DNA of 64,000 bases, from NCBI GenBank assembly GCA_024233575.1, contig JACKPN010000003.1:1-64000 (forward strand). The letters run 5' to 3'. Of the stretch, positions 31,741-41,026 are shown piece after piece; within the stretch, counting starts at the first letter, position 1, and each line of letters opens with the position of its first letter. The stretch is from Chlamydiales bacterium. Its GTDB lineage: Bacteria > Chlamydiota > Chlamydiia > Chlamydiales > Criblamydiaceae. Position numbers and translations under genes: made by a program. The notes below the pieces were generated by a model. That model was not told where the DNA came from. It ran no database searches and saw only the letters and a list, made by a program, of their open reading frames with translations.

Positions 31741-33852
31741 ATGCTAAGAACGCTCATCATCATCGCCCTGGCCGTGGCCGTCCACGCCGCAGCCGATTAC
31801 AGCCGCCTGATGGATGATCTGGTGATCGTCGACTACATCAACCGCTGCAACTGCGAGCGCCTGCCTGTCTACTACAACAATTTTCTTCAAGGCGGCTACA
31901 TCAATATGCCCTCAGCACGGATGGGCTACGAGGGAGAGGTCGCCTTTGGCTGGGCAGATGTCCACCCCTACCAAAGCTGGAACCTGCGCGTACAGGTAAT
32001 CGACCGTCTGGAAACAACTTTTAACTACCGTATCTTCTGCGGAGTCGAGGATCCCGTTCTCAGCTCGACAGGCTTCGGCGACTTTTCCGATAAAGGCGCC
32101 AACTTGAAAATCGCTATCCTCCACCCGGAAGACAGCGATTACCAATTTCCGGGCTTTGCCATCGGCGTCGACGACTTCATCGGCACGCGCGCTTTCCGCG
32201 CTCGCTACCTAGCGGCAACACAGGTATTTATTAACTACGGCATGGAAGCGACGATCGGCATCGGCGAATGGAGGATCAATGGCGTTTTCGGGGGGATCTC
32301 CTGGATGCCGTTCCACCGCTCATGCCACTGGCTGCTGCGTGGAATCAACCTCAACATGGAATATGATGGCACCGACTACAGCTTTCCGACAGAACCGCAT
32401 CCCGATGGCAGAGAACAACGTTCTCCGATCAACTACGGGGTGAAATGCCGTATCGGCAATGTACTAGATCTGTCGGCAAGCTACATCAGGGGACTGGAAT
32501 GGGCATACTCGGCATCGCTATGCTACAACTTCGGAACAACAAAAGGTTTCCTCCCCAAGATCGATGATCCTCTTCCCTACCAAGCTCCTGTCAATTGCGA
32601 GCCGCTTGGTACACGACGCAGCAAATGCACGCTGGCGCAAGAGCTCTCCCATGCTTTCTGCCAGCAAGGATTCGATTTGATGCAGATGCAACTTTACTAC
32701 GATGCCTGCTGCGAGAAAACCCTGCGGATCCACATCTACAACCGTAACTACTCAACACAAGAAGCCGTACGCTGCCGTCTCGATAATCTTCTCGTCTGCC
32801 TCATCCCCCAAGATATCGATAAAGTGATCGTAGTCATGGACTCGGAAGGGTTCCCTATCCAAGAGTATCATTATCCGATGGCATGGATACGACAAACATC
32901 ATGCGGATATGAACGACGCCTCCTAAGCCCGATCCGCGATGTGCGCACACCATGCACATGGGAGGTAACATGCCTCTACAAAAGAAAACGCAAGCTATGC
33001 AACTTCCATCTGCGCCCCGACGCACATACTCTCTTCGGCTCCTCGACAGGAAAATTCAAATACGCGGTAGGGCTGAGTACCGGCATCGACGGCTATCTCT
33101 ACGACACTCTCTACTACACGGTACGCTTCGGATACCTCGTCGTCTCCGATCTCGACGATGTCTGCGACTGCGATCGTCTCAACCCCTCACAGCTGATCAA
33201 TGTACGGAGCGACTTCACCAACTACCTAAAACAGCGAGGACTCACAGTCACGGAAATGTACCTACAGCGCAACTGGAACCTGGGAAAAGGGTGGTTTTCA
33301 CGGCTGTCAGTCGGTCACTTCGAAAGAGAATATGGTGGTGCAGCCGCAGAACTTCTCTGCTACCCGGTAGATTCCTGCTGGGCATTCGGCATCGAAGGAG
33401 CCCTGTTAGGCAAACGCCACACTACAGGAATCGGATTCACCGATAAAATCCGTAAACTGGTCGGTTTCGTCCCTACCTACCAGCACTTCATCGGCACACA
33501 ATACTTCCTCAATGGCTACTTCGACTGGAAACAAACACAAATCGAATTCAAAGCAAAGGTTGGCAAATTCCTTGCCAACGACTACGGTGCACGGTTCGAT
33601 TTCTGTCGTTATTTCGACAGCGGCCTGCGCCTCTCTTTCTGGTTTACGCTCACCAACGGCAATGACATCATCAATGGTTCCGTCTACTACGACAAAGGGA
33701 TCGCTTTCTCGATGCCTTTAGATATCTTCTATACATACAGTACCCGTGAACGATGGGGATACGGAATGTCAGCATGGCTTCGGGACGTAGGTGTCACAGC
33801 ATGCACAGGGCGTGATCTATACAATATGATAAATGAGCAAAGGCAGCAGTAA
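31741..33852 (+). CDS. YjbH-like outer membrane protein
   Basis: 703 residues. Signal peptide M-L-R-T-L-I-I-I-A-L-A-V-A-V-H-A. G-G-Y-I-N-M-P-S-A-R-M near residue 50, F-G-D-F-S-D-K-G-A-N-L-K and P-G-F-A-I-G-V-D-D-F-I-G-T are the pattern of the YjbH family of outer-membrane barrels linked to exopolysaccharide export; alternating aromatic strands follow up to the end. Cysteine-rich compared with enterobacterial members (C-N-C-E-R, V-C-D-C-D), as often seen in chlamydial envelope proteins. No clear ribosome binding site before the ATG. Confidence 0.72.
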   Translation: MLRTLIIIALAVAVHAAADYSRLMDDLVIVDYINRCNCERLPVYYNNFLQGGYINMPSARMGYEGEVAFGWADVHPYQSWNLRVQVIDRLETTFNYRIFCGVEDPVLSSTGFGDFSDKGANLKIAILHPEDSDYQFPGFAIGVDDFIGTRAFRARYLAATQVFINYGMEATIGIGEWRINGVFGGISWMPFHRSCHWLLRGINLNMEYDGTDYSFPTEPHPDGREQRSPINYGVKCRIGNVLDLSASYIRGLEWAYSASLCYNFGTTKGFLPKIDDPLPYQAPVNCEPLGTRRSKCTLAQELSHAFCQQGFDLMQMQLYYDACCEKTLRIHIYNRNYSTQEAVRCRLDNLLVCLIPQDIDKVIVVMDSEGFPIQEYHYPMAWIRQTSCGYERRLLSPIRDVRTPCTWEVTCLYKRKRKLCNFHLRPDAHTLFGSSTGKFKYAVGLSTGIDGYLYDTLYYTVRFGYLVVSDLDDVCDCDRLNPSQLINVRSDFTNYLKQRGLTVTEMYLQRNWNLGKGWFSRLSVGHFEREYGGAAAELLCYPVDSCWAFGIEGALLGKRHTTGIGFTDKIRKLVGFVPTYQHFIGTQYFLNGYFDWKQTQIEFKAKVGKFLANDYGARFDFCRYFDSGLRLSFWFTLTNGNDIINGSVYYDKGIAFSMPLDIFYTYSTRERWGYGMSAWLRDVGVTACTGRDLYNMINEQRQQ

Positions 33853-33892
33853 GATACTGAACGCCACAACTTTAAATATAGGCCATCCGGCA

Positions 33893-33921
33893 TTGACAGG
33901 ATGATCGGCAGTTGCTACGCT
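33893..33921 (+). promoter_or_regulatory. Promoter of the gene at 33954 (-35 TTGACA, -10 TACGCT)
   Basis: Consensus TTGACA at 33893-33898 and TACGCT at 33916-33921 with a 17-base spacer, about 30 bases before the ribosome binding site AGGAGG of the next gene. Confidence 0.6.
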
Positions 33922-33953
33922 CACACTATAACCATCCCTTTCTAGGAGGTACT

Positions 33954-35039
33954 ATGAGCCCACTCAATAATATCCTCTGTTGCAATACAAGCGACTTTTT
34001 AGAAGCTGTGGACAACTGTAAAAATCACTCGTTGCTGCTAGATCTGTTCGAAGCTTCCCGAAACAACGCTACCTGGTTCAGCCAAGCTCCTATCACTGAG
34101 GACCTTCCTGAAATCATCTCAAAACACATCAATGGAAGATGCTTTACCCAAACCGACCTAGGACGCATTCTCGCTGTCGCCAAAGAACTGCTCCCAAATA
34201 CCCTGACCATTACCCTTAGCGACGGTGAATACCCTTATAACGAGAGTCTTTTCAATAAGACATTTCCAAACGTTGACATCAAAACATTAGAAAAATTGAC
34301 TATAGACGAGTTCAAGCTCCTTCTGAAAGGACTGATAGCCGACGAAGGAAAGAAATTCTTCGCTAGCGATGTGCGCGAGATCCTAACGATTGCAACAAAA
34401 ATCGATATGAGACCATTTCCTAAAGCCATCTGGAACAATACAACCCTCGACAAATCAAGCGCAACTAAACTGCTTCTATTAGCCAACACTCTAGAATGCA
34501 GCTCTCTTGCAGAAGATTGCATTGCCATGCTGAATAAAAAAAATAGCAACAGCCACTGTTATGAATACGATGAAAACAGGAAAATCACAGCAATGACACT
34601 TTCACTGAACTGTGCCGATGAAGATATACTCAACGAGTTCAAAGCGCTTATCCCTGCCTGCTTTTCGAAAAACTACGCAATACGCATCAAAGAAAGCGCC
34701 CTCGAGAACGCTCCTCTATTAGCAAACATACTAGAATGCGCCGCCGAAAAATGCCCACCAAAGGCGATGATAATTGAATTCAATGATGCCGGGCAATACC
34801 TCAGCATCGAAACAGTCGAAACAATCTTGCATGGAATAGGAAAAAATACAGAAATTTCATGGAGTACCACAAAAACCAATATCACCTCTCTAGATATTCA
34901 AGGATGGTGCAACCTCGGGTACAAATTCGGCACGGTATACACAACACTCTCAAGCGAAGAGATCCTAAAGGAGCTCAGCAATCCTGCGAGCAGCATAAGT
35001 GAAAATAAAATCGCTACCAGCGCGCTTGATGGAGATTAA
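33954..35039 (+). CDS. Hypothetical protein
   Basis: 361 residues from the ATG at 33954, which has AGGAGG five bases upstream. No domain recognised with confidence. Residues about 115-200 (T-I-D-E-F-K-L-L-L-K-G-L, then V-R-E-I-L-T-I-A-T-K-I, then K-L-L-L-L-A-N-T-L-E-C-S-S-L-A-E-D-C) vaguely recall the C-terminal helices of BTB domains, and this is worth a profile search. The last 75 bases overlap the end of hemB on the other strand. Confidence 0.6.
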   Translation: MSPLNNILCCNTSDFLEAVDNCKNHSLLLDLFEASRNNATWFSQAPITEDLPEIISKHINGRCFTQTDLGRILAVAKELLPNTLTITLSDGEYPYNESLFNKTFPNVDIKTLEKLTIDEFKLLLKGLIADEGKKFFASDVREILTIATKIDMRPFPKAIWNNTTLDKSSATKLLLLANTLECSSLAEDCIAMLNKKNSNSHCYEYDENRKITAMTLSLNCADEDILNEFKALIPACFSKNYAIRIKESALENAPLLANILECAAEKCPPKAMIIEFNDAGQYLSIETVETILHGIGKNTEISWSTTKTNITSLDIQGWCNLGYKFGTVYTTLSSEEILKELSNPASSISENKIATSALDGD

Positions 35040-35951
35040 ACTCTCCATCAACACGCGGTCAGCATCAATCCATCCACGTTCAGCTGCAGCCATCACCATG
35101 GCATACTCGCCACTGACATGGTACGCACCGATCGGCAGATCGGTGCGTTCGCGCAATGCGGCAATCACATCGAGGTAAGGAAGGCCCGGCTTGACTAAAA
35201 GCATATCCGCTCCCTCGGCTTCATCCAAAGCTGCCTCAAGAAGTGCTTCACGACGATTAGCAGGATCCATCTGATAGGTTTTCTTATCGCCAAAACGAGG
35301 CGCGGAATGAAGGGCCTCGCGAAAGGGACCATAGAAAGCAGATGCATATTTCGCTGCATAAGAACAGATACTGACACCATGATGCCCTTCACTGTCTAAA
35401 GCCGCTCGAATTGCTGCAACCCTGCCATCCATCATATCGCTAGGAGCAACGACATCAGCGCCGGCCTCGGCAGCGATGACAGACATCTTTGCCAACAGAT
35501 CGACAGTAGAATCGTTGATAATGCACCCAAAATCATCCACAAGACCATCATGGCCATGATCGGTAAAAGGATCCAAAGCAATGTCAACCATCACACAAAG
35601 ATCAGGATAAGCATCTTTAAGGGCGCGTACAGCACGAAAAACGAGGTTGTCAGGATCCAACGACGCCGTGCCCGTAGAATTTTTTTGTTCGTCAGAAATC
35701 ACAGGAAAAAGATCGACAGCACGAATGCCCAGATCATACAACACTTCGACCTCCCGCAACAGTAAATCGATAGATAACCGGCAAACGCCGGGCATGCTGG
35801 CAATAGGCTGCTGCGTCTCTTCACCCTCAAGAACAAATAAGGGAGCAACAAAGTCTCCCGGATGCAGACGGGTCTCTCGAACCAAAGACCTTACTGCCTC
35901 CATCTTCCGATTGCGACGCGGACGGGCAGTGAGCGATAAGGATGTAGTCAT
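34965..35951 (-). CDS. hemB: Delta-aminolevulinic acid dehydratase (porphobilinogen synthase)
   Basis: 328 residues from the ATG at 35951, which has TAGGAGG upstream. R-P-R-R-N-R near the start, D-P-F-T-D-H-G-H-D-G (the metal site, aspartate-rich instead of cysteine-rich and so of the magnesium type), S-Y-A-A-K-Y-A-S-A-F-Y-G-P-F-R and the Schiff-base lysine in L-L-V-K-P-G identify HemB. Condenses two 5-aminolevulinate molecules to porphobilinogen in haem synthesis. hemB is next to nqrA in Chlamydia as I recall, but here 9 kb of accessory genes lie between. Confidence 0.95.
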   Translation of the reverse strand: MTTSLSLTARPRRNRKMEAVRSLVRETRLHPGDFVAPLFVLEGEETQQPIASMPGVCRLSIDLLLREVEVLYDLGIRAVDLFPVISDEQKNSTGTASLDPDNLVFRAVRALKDAYPDLCVMVDIALDPFTDHGHDGLVDDFGCIINDSTVDLLAKMSVIAAEAGADVVAPSDMMDGRVAAIRAALDSEGHHGVSICSYAAKYASAFYGPFREALHSAPRFGDKKTYQMDPANRREALLEAALDEAEGADMLLVKPGLPYLDVIAALRERTDLPIGAYHVSGEYAMVMAAAERGWIDADRVLMESLISIKRAGSDFIFTYAARRIAELL

Positions 35952-36053
35952 CAAAAACCTCCTAAAGAAAAACATGGATATTACACGATAAAAAATTAAT
36001 TTTCAAAATCATCGTACCGCGTTAACATATGTAAATAATTTATTGAGTATTCA

Positions 36054-36362
36054 ATGGCGCCGATTACAACAGTAAAACACCACGGACATCAAGAAGTGTA
36101 TATCAATGTCAATCCCAATCCAGAAGCTCTCGATACAAGGGTGTCAATCAGACGCACCCCATGCTCATGCTGTCTACGCATCTCCGCGGTCGCCTCATTA
36201 TGGCTGGCAGCAGCATCAATCTTTTTTAGCGTCTATTTTTCAAAAGACCTGCCAACATTCGCTGCGGGGTTTCTCGGCACAGGTCTCGCCGTCACGTGCC
36301 TATTTGTCGGAGGAGTTTTCTGGTTTATGGCCGATACGGAAGAAAATACCGGTAAAAAATAA
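36054..36362 (+). CDS. Small membrane protein, two transmembrane helices
   Basis: 102 residues. A polar N-terminus with C-S-C-C near residue 40, then two hydrophobic helices (about 43-62 and 68-92) in the order hydrophobic, short loop F-S-K-D-L-P, hydrophobic, and a charged end. Same plan as the next gene at 36429-36731, so the two may be ancient paralogs. Chlamydial inclusion membrane (Inc) proteins have a similar bilobed hydrophobic pair; assignment as Inc is only a possibility. Ribosome binding site weak. Confidence 0.5.
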   Translation: MAPITTVKHHGHQEVYINVNPNPEALDTRVSIRRTPCSCCLRISAVASLWLAAASIFFSVYFSKDLPTFAAGFLGTGLAVTCLFVGGVFWFMADTEENTGKK

Positions 36363-36428
36363 TTATTCCCAAAAAGTTTGAACAGCATTAGGATCGTCAA
36401 TTAAAAATTAGGTAGACAAAAGGCGTTA

Positions 36429-36731
36429 ATGACCATCCAAGACGATCTTCCAATAACTTCGAACGACATTGTTCTATCGATAGAACCGGAAGCTGTAGGA
36501 GCGCTAAACTCAAGCTACCGGATCAGCAAACTAGACGCTTGTAAAAATGAATGTCTGTGCATTTCATTGATCATCTTTCCCATGATCGCCATCATCTCGG
36601 CATCAGTATGGCAGTTCGTTGAACCGAAATATCAAGGGATCTGCACATTATTTGGGATGACTTCGCTGATATTCAGTATTTTTTTCGCTGCCATAGCATG
36701 TGCAAAAGCTGAGCATGAGGATAATGAATAA
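36429..36731 (+). CDS. Small membrane protein, two transmembrane helices
   Basis: 100 residues. Residues 1-35 polar, then C-x-x-x-C-L-C and two hydrophobic helices (about 43-61 and 70-92) separated by a short loop, with an acidic end (E-H-E-D-N-E). The plan matches the previous gene and the bilobed hydrophobic domain of Inc-type proteins. Its stop overlaps the start of the following glycosyltransferase by one base (TAATG), so the two are translationally coupled. Confidence 0.55.
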   Translation: MTIQDDLPITSNDIVLSIEPEAVGALNSSYRISKLDACKNECLCISLIIFPMIAIISASVWQFVEPKYQGICTLFGMTSLIFSIFFAAIACAKAEHEDNE

Positions 36732-37594
36732 TGATCAGCGTTACAATCCTCACAAAAAATAATGCGCGCACCCTCCCCAATGTGCTTTGCATGCTTGCTC
36801 CATTCGATGAGGTGCTGATCTACGATACGGGATCGACCGATGAAACGCTCGCTATCGCAGAACAATACCGCAACACCGTTATCTATAAAGGGCCTTTAGC
36901 AGGATTCGGACCCACACACAACCGAGCATCGGAATTGGCAAAAAATGAATGGATATTATCGATCGACAGCGACGAAGTTCCAAGCAGCGAACTGGTGGAT
37001 GAGATCCAAAATATGCAGCTCCAAGCTGGCGTGGTCTACTCAATCCCACGATGCAATTACTACAATGGAAAATGGATCCGCGGTTGCGGCTGGTATCCTG
37101 ACAGAGTACGCAGACTTTATAACAAAACAGAAACGCGCTTCAACGATGCGCATGTCCATGAAAGCATTCTTACAACAAACATGCACGAAATTGACCTGAA
37201 AAACCCGCTGAATCACTACTCCTACACCTGCCTGTCGGAGTTCATCGCAAAAATGCAGGCATATTCCGACCTCTTCGCCCAGCAATGCCGAGGAAAGCGC
37301 TCTTCATCACCATGTAAAGCTGCTTTACATGCCAGCTACGCATTTATCAAATCCTACTTCCTTCAGCGAGGAATCTTTGATGGTTATGAAGGTTTTACCA
37401 TTTCGTCATACAATGCGATGACTGCATTCTACAAATACTTAAAACTCTACGAAGCCAATAAGCTTCTCAAAACACGTCGATGTCCTGAGGAGAATGCCAG
37501 CTTGCCAACGGAAGCTAAAGGGAACCAGCCGTACCCATCAACATCTTTACGCACACCACAATCAAAACGTACCGGATATAACGTCACACGGTAA
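36731..37594 (+). CDS. Family 2 glycosyltransferase (WaaE/KdtX-like)
   Basis: 287 residues. S-V-T-I-L-T-K-N-N at the start, Y-D-T-G-S-T-D-E-T, and L-S-I-D-S-D-E as the D-x-D motif, followed by G-C-G-W-Y-P-D-R-V-R-R-L-Y and V-H-E-S as in the WaaE/KdtX lipopolysaccharide core glucosyltransferases. The last 49 residues (from about E-E-N-A-S on) lie antisense to the end of mutY and look like a read-through tail, because they do not resemble the family end. Probably acts on lipopolysaccharide core at the inner membrane. Confidence 0.82.
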   Translation: MISVTILTKNNARTLPNVLCMLAPFDEVLIYDTGSTDETLAIAEQYRNTVIYKGPLAGFGPTHNRASELAKNEWILSIDSDEVPSSELVDEIQNMQLQAGVVYSIPRCNYYNGKWIRGCGWYPDRVRRLYNKTETRFNDAHVHESILTTNMHEIDLKNPLNHYSYTCLSEFIAKMQAYSDLFAQQCRGKRSSSPCKAALHASYAFIKSYFLQRGIFDGYEGFTISSYNAMTAFYKYLKLYEANKLLKTRRCPEENASLPTEAKGNQPYPSTSLRTPQSKRTGYNVTR

Positions 37595-38484
37595 CGGGTA
37601 AAGGTATGCTTCTGTGTCGGCAGCAGGATCGGATTAGCAACTTCCAAGTCCCACGCTTCCATGATGCGCGCTTCGACAACCTCAGCACAAAGACCTCCTT
37701 CTTCAGCATCGAAGTAGGGAAATTCATGCAAATCATGCATAATATCGCCCTCCTGTCCACGTCGGAGTAAAAGCTCGCCCTCAGCAACAATAACAACCAC
37801 AGCGCGATGAAGATAGAGCGTCTTGATACTCTTGCTTTTTACCGGAAGCTGCTCTGCCTGGCCATGAGCATACGCTTGACAGCTTCCCCTCAAAGGGCAT
37901 TCTCTGCACAGTGGCTTACGCCCGCACACTTTAGCGCCCAGCTCAATCAGCGCTTCGCTAACCTCCCAAGGACGCTTTTCAGGAAGAATTTCCTCAGCAA
38001 TAACGCGCATGCGATTCACTGTGGCTGTCTTGGCGATATCGTCATCAATACGATAATACCTCGCAAGAACACGTATCACATTACCATCAACGGCGGCAGC
38101 TCGGCGACGAAATGCAAAACTGCGTATCGCTCCGACGGTATAATGACCGAGGCCTTTGATTGAACCAAGGGATTCTGCGTCTTCAGGAATCTTCCCATCA
38201 AACTGCTCTATCACTTGCCGCGCGCCTGCATGCAAATTGCGCGCTCGTGAGTAATAACCGAGCCCTTCCCATACTTTGATCACTTCATCTACAGATGCCG
38301 CCGCCAACGCTTCAACGCTTGGAAATCTTTCCATCCAACGCTCGAAATAGGGAATCACCACAGCAACCTGCGTCTGCTGCAGCATCACCTCAGAGACCCA
38401 TACCGCATATGGCGATGGACTGCCGCGCCATGGGAGGTCTCGCCTTTCTTCCAAAAACCACTGTCTTAATTTTTCTACTTCCAT
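37447..38484 (-). CDS. mutY: A/G-specific adenine DNA glycosylase
   Basis: 345 residues. Glu32 in S-E-V-M-L-Q-Q-T, the helix-hairpin-helix I-K-G-L-G-H-Y-T-V-G and catalytic Asp133 in A-V-D-G-N-V are those of MutY. Cysteines 187, 193, 196 and 202 form the 4Fe-4S site, with C-x5-C rather than the usual C-x6-C in the first spacing. A NUDIX-like C-terminal domain recognises 8-oxoguanine. Removes adenine opposite 8-oxoguanine. Overlaps the convergent glycosyltransferase gene by 148 bases. Confidence 0.93.
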   Translation of the reverse strand: MEVEKLRQWFLEERRDLPWRGSPSPYAVWVSEVMLQQTQVAVVIPYFERWMERFPSVEALAAASVDEVIKVWEGLGYYSRARNLHAGARQVIEQFDGKIPEDAESLGSIKGLGHYTVGAIRSFAFRRRAAAVDGNVIRVLARYYRIDDDIAKTATVNRMRVIAEEILPEKRPWEVSEALIELGAKVCGRKPLCRECPLRGSCQAYAHGQAEQLPVKSKSIKTLYLHRAVVVIVAEGELLLRRGQEGDIMHDLHEFPYFDAEEGGLCAEVVEARIMEAWDLEVANPILLPTQKHTFTRYRVTLYPVRFDCGVRKDVDGYGWFPLASVGKLAFSSGHRRVLRSLLAS

Positions 38485-38586
38485 TGCGCTAGGATTTTCT
38501 CACAGACGATGATAACAAACTAGATTGAAATAAATTTTGAAATCATGGACAAGAGGATCTTTTAACACGACGTTGGAGATAATGGC

Positions 38587-39279
38587 ATGTCCGTTTCCGC
38601 AATTCCTACCTCGACAGCTGTCGCAATGCCCACTGAAGAAAAACCGCTGCAGTTCAGAACGAAGATCGCAATAAATGAAATTCCAGACCATAATCAAACG
38701 CCGGTTTCTCTTGACCTTACCTATGCGAATATGATGATGAATACAAAAGCTATCTCAGAAATCCTTTACCCTTTTTTCGGTGATGAAAAAACAGAACTTA
38801 GAGAGCTGGTCTGTAAATTCAACAGCAAATTTGACGACGACATGCTTCTTGAAGTGTTCCGACGTTCGCCTAACCTTATTTTGCTCGATCTGGAAGGCTG
38901 CGACAGCGTCAGCGATGCCGGCATCTCGTCACTTCCCGGCAGAATCACTGAACTCGACATCTCCGGCTGCCCCGAACTGACCGCCTTCATTAGCCGTTTT
39001 CCACAACTTGTATCCTTAAAGGCCAACCGCACACATCTTTCAGACAAACAAATCATTGAATTTGCCAAACACCATCCGCATCTTGTTGACATCGAGCTGG
39101 AAGGCTGCCCAAATATCACCAATAAATCATTGAAAACTCTAGCAAAACTGCCCAAATTAAAAAAAATCAGCATCGTCGACAGCGAAAATACCCACCCAAA
39201 AACACTGAGTATCGCTGCAAAGAGAGGGAAATTCATTCTATATGGAAACAGACGTTCAGTAAAGACACTTACTGCTTGA
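38587..39279 (+). CDS. Leucine-rich repeat protein (cysteine-containing type)
   Basis: 230 residues. From residue 75 on, repeats of the L-x-x-L-D-L-E-G-C-x-x-x-S-D-A-G-I type (L-E-G-C-D-S-V-S-D-A-G; I-S-G-C-P-E-L; L-E-G-C-P-N-I-T-N-K-S-L) are the LRR-CC form found in eukaryotic FBXL and AMN1-like proteins. No F-box is visible in the N-terminal 70 residues, which contain a low-complexity alanine- and threonine-rich start. TTGGAG precedes the ATG. The 3' end overlaps the convergent glycosyltransferase by 11 bases. Confidence 0.75.
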   Translation: MSVSAIPTSTAVAMPTEEKPLQFRTKIAINEIPDHNQTPVSLDLTYANMMMNTKAISEILYPFFGDEKTELRELVCKFNSKFDDDMLLEVFRRSPNLILLDLEGCDSVSDAGISSLPGRITELDISGCPELTAFISRFPQLVSLKANRTHLSDKQIIEFAKHHPHLVDIELEGCPNITNKSLKTLAKLPKLKKISIVDSENTHPKTLSIAAKRGKFILYGNRRSVKTLTA

Positions 39280-40480
39280 CTTGACCGTTCAGCTCTTTGA
39301 CGACAGGCGTAATCTCACCTAGCAATTGCTTTGCACGATGATCCCAAGTGTGATGCGCCATCACCGTCTCACGACCTCGCTTAGCGACTGCTTCACGACG
39401 GCCGTTGTCCGACAGATACTCATTGACTTTTTGGTTCACTCTTCCCATCTGCTCCAGTTTGTAAAAAGCAACATTATCACCATCACTAAACTGCTCTTTC
39501 AAATAAACATTCTCATTAGTGAACACTAAAGCTTCCAGCGCCATGCCAGCTAAGATACGCTCATGCGAGCCATCCTTAATCCACGGCGAGCTGTTCAGCA
39601 AGATCTTGCTCTGCATCACAACTTCGAGCGCCTGCTCATATGGAACGGCCTCATGCACAACGATGTTCGACTGTCCGGCAAGATAATCCTCCCACCCTGC
39701 CTCTCCTGTCGACGCGCCATACACATGAACTTCAGCATCGGTAACGGCGCGAAGCAAGTCTACGCGGCTCTTTCCTTTGATATACATTTCAAGGTCGTCA
39801 AGGATAGCAATAAAATTAACCTCGCGAGCATCGATAGCGCCATGTTCCTTTATCAAACGATCCATCGCATCAACAAAAGCTTGAACGTAAGAAATTTTCA
39901 GATCGGAAAGCGTCATCTCCGCCGCTTCTTCCATCGCTTGCCGAGCAACGTTAGGGTATTTGTTTGACCACTCGGAACGAATCGCCTCATAATCGATACA
40001 AGAATTAAGCATCACGACATCGTAGACCTTTTCGACAGCACGATCGGGCTTCAGCTCCCGTTCAACACCGTGAGGCATAAAAAAAACATTCTTACAATTC
40101 ATCCCGCGAAAGAAATCACACCAATTTCTGTCGATGCAAGTGATGATCGTAAACGGGCTTTTAATGAGTGAAAAGAAATGATTAGGAGAGTCAACAAGAC
40201 ATGCAACATGCGGAGTCTGTATCAAATCGCAAAAAAAACGCCCTTCTTCATCAGGTAAAAGACCGTTGAACGACAGCGTACACTGCGGCCGATCGCCAAA
40301 GATCTGCTCAAGAAATGGACGCGGATTGTCATACTGCGCCTCCATCAGCCTGCTGCTAACCCCAACACGCTCCATCGCCTCATGCATCTTGCGCGTGAAG
40401 TGATGCAATACTCCATATTGGCTGCGCGGGGGCATAAAAATATCGACACGGTTTAACATTGCCACGCTCTCGCTAGACAT
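39269..40480 (-). CDS. Glycosyltransferase (family 1-like, CgeB/DUF3880-like), paralog of 49800-50960
   Basis: 403 residues. Starts with M-L-N-R-V-D-I-F-M-P-P-R-S-Q-Y-G-V-L-H-H-F-T. Contains L-V-D-S-P-N-H-F, F-M-P-H-G-V-E-R-E-L and the C-terminal L-L-N-S-S-P-W-I-K-D-G-S-H-E-R-I-L-A-G-M-A, a glycosyltransferase B-type nucleotide-sugar binding end. Clearly paralogous over the whole length to the protein at 49800-50960 (T-L-S-F-N, P-H-x-V-E-R-x-L, S-H/G-H-E-R-I). Probably transfers sugar in envelope glycan synthesis; acceptor unknown. Confidence 0.7.
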   Translation of the reverse strand: MSSESVAMLNRVDIFMPPRSQYGVLHHFTRKMHEAMERVGVSSRLMEAQYDNPRPFLEQIFGDRPQCTLSFNGLLPDEEGRFFCDLIQTPHVACLVDSPNHFFSLIKSPFTIITCIDRNWCDFFRGMNCKNVFFMPHGVERELKPDRAVEKVYDVVMLNSCIDYEAIRSEWSNKYPNVARQAMEEAAEMTLSDLKISYVQAFVDAMDRLIKEHGAIDAREVNFIAILDDLEMYIKGKSRVDLLRAVTDAEVHVYGASTGEAGWEDYLAGQSNIVVHEAVPYEQALEVVMQSKILLNSSPWIKDGSHERILAGMALEALVFTNENVYLKEQFSDGDNVAFYKLEQMGRVNQKVNEYLSDNGRREAVAKRGRETVMAHHTWDHRAKQLLGEITPVVKELNGQVKQ

Positions 40481-40540
40481 TCCTGGTTCATCCTCATACT
40501 GCGTTGATTACTCTATTATTGCAAGAAACTGATAGCGAAA

Positions 40541-41026
40541 TCAGTTCATCGGAATCCATTTTTTTCGCGCACCCAACGTTTTTCCGCGGTTGCCGCGCTT
40601 CTGCTCGCGCTTTTTCTTCTTCTTAGCCAGTATCTTAGACTCGCGTTTGACGCCAAGAACAGCATCGATCTTCTCTTCCAGTTCCTTGGCTGCGGATAAC
40701 GCCCTGTCCACTTGCTGAATACCGGTAAGCCGCTCAACATCCCTTAAAAAAATTTGATACTCATTAGGAATCTTGTCAAGATTGGAGTTAATGAAATCAA
40801 GCCTCCTTACTACCTCCTGGCGCATCTCCTCCATCCTGCTCATCATCTGACGGACTTCAGGATCTTTAGCTTTGCCCTTATAAGCAAGTTCTTCTGTAGA
40901 GCCAATTTTTTTGAGGTCGGGAACAGAAGCCTTTTTTTGAGGCATAAGCGAACCACGATGCTTCTTTGATAAAGAAGCATCACCATCTCTTTCTTTGTTC
41001 TTGTCCGGTTCGGCTTCACCGTTCAT
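40541..41026 (-). CDS. Small basic coiled-coil protein (CT635-like position)
   Basis: 161 residues. Charged N-terminus, a helical coiled-coil centre (P-E-V-R-Q-M-M-S-R-M-E-E-M-R-Q-E-V-V-R-R-L) and a lysine-rich end (K-K-K-K-K-R-E-Q-K-R-G-N-R-G). It lies just upstream of greA on the other strand. In C. trachomatis an uncharacterised small gene, CT635, occupies the place between nqrA and greA, and this protein is a candidate counterpart; that is from memory. The end could bind nucleic acid. Confidence 0.6.
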   Translation of the reverse strand: MNGEAEPDKNKERDGDASLSKKHRGSLMPQKKASVPDLKKIGSTEELAYKGKAKDPEVRQMMSRMEEMRQEVVRRLDFINSNLDKIPNEYQIFLRDVERLTGIQQVDRALSAAKELEEKIDAVLGVKRESKILAKKKKKREQKRGNRGKTLGARKKWIPMN

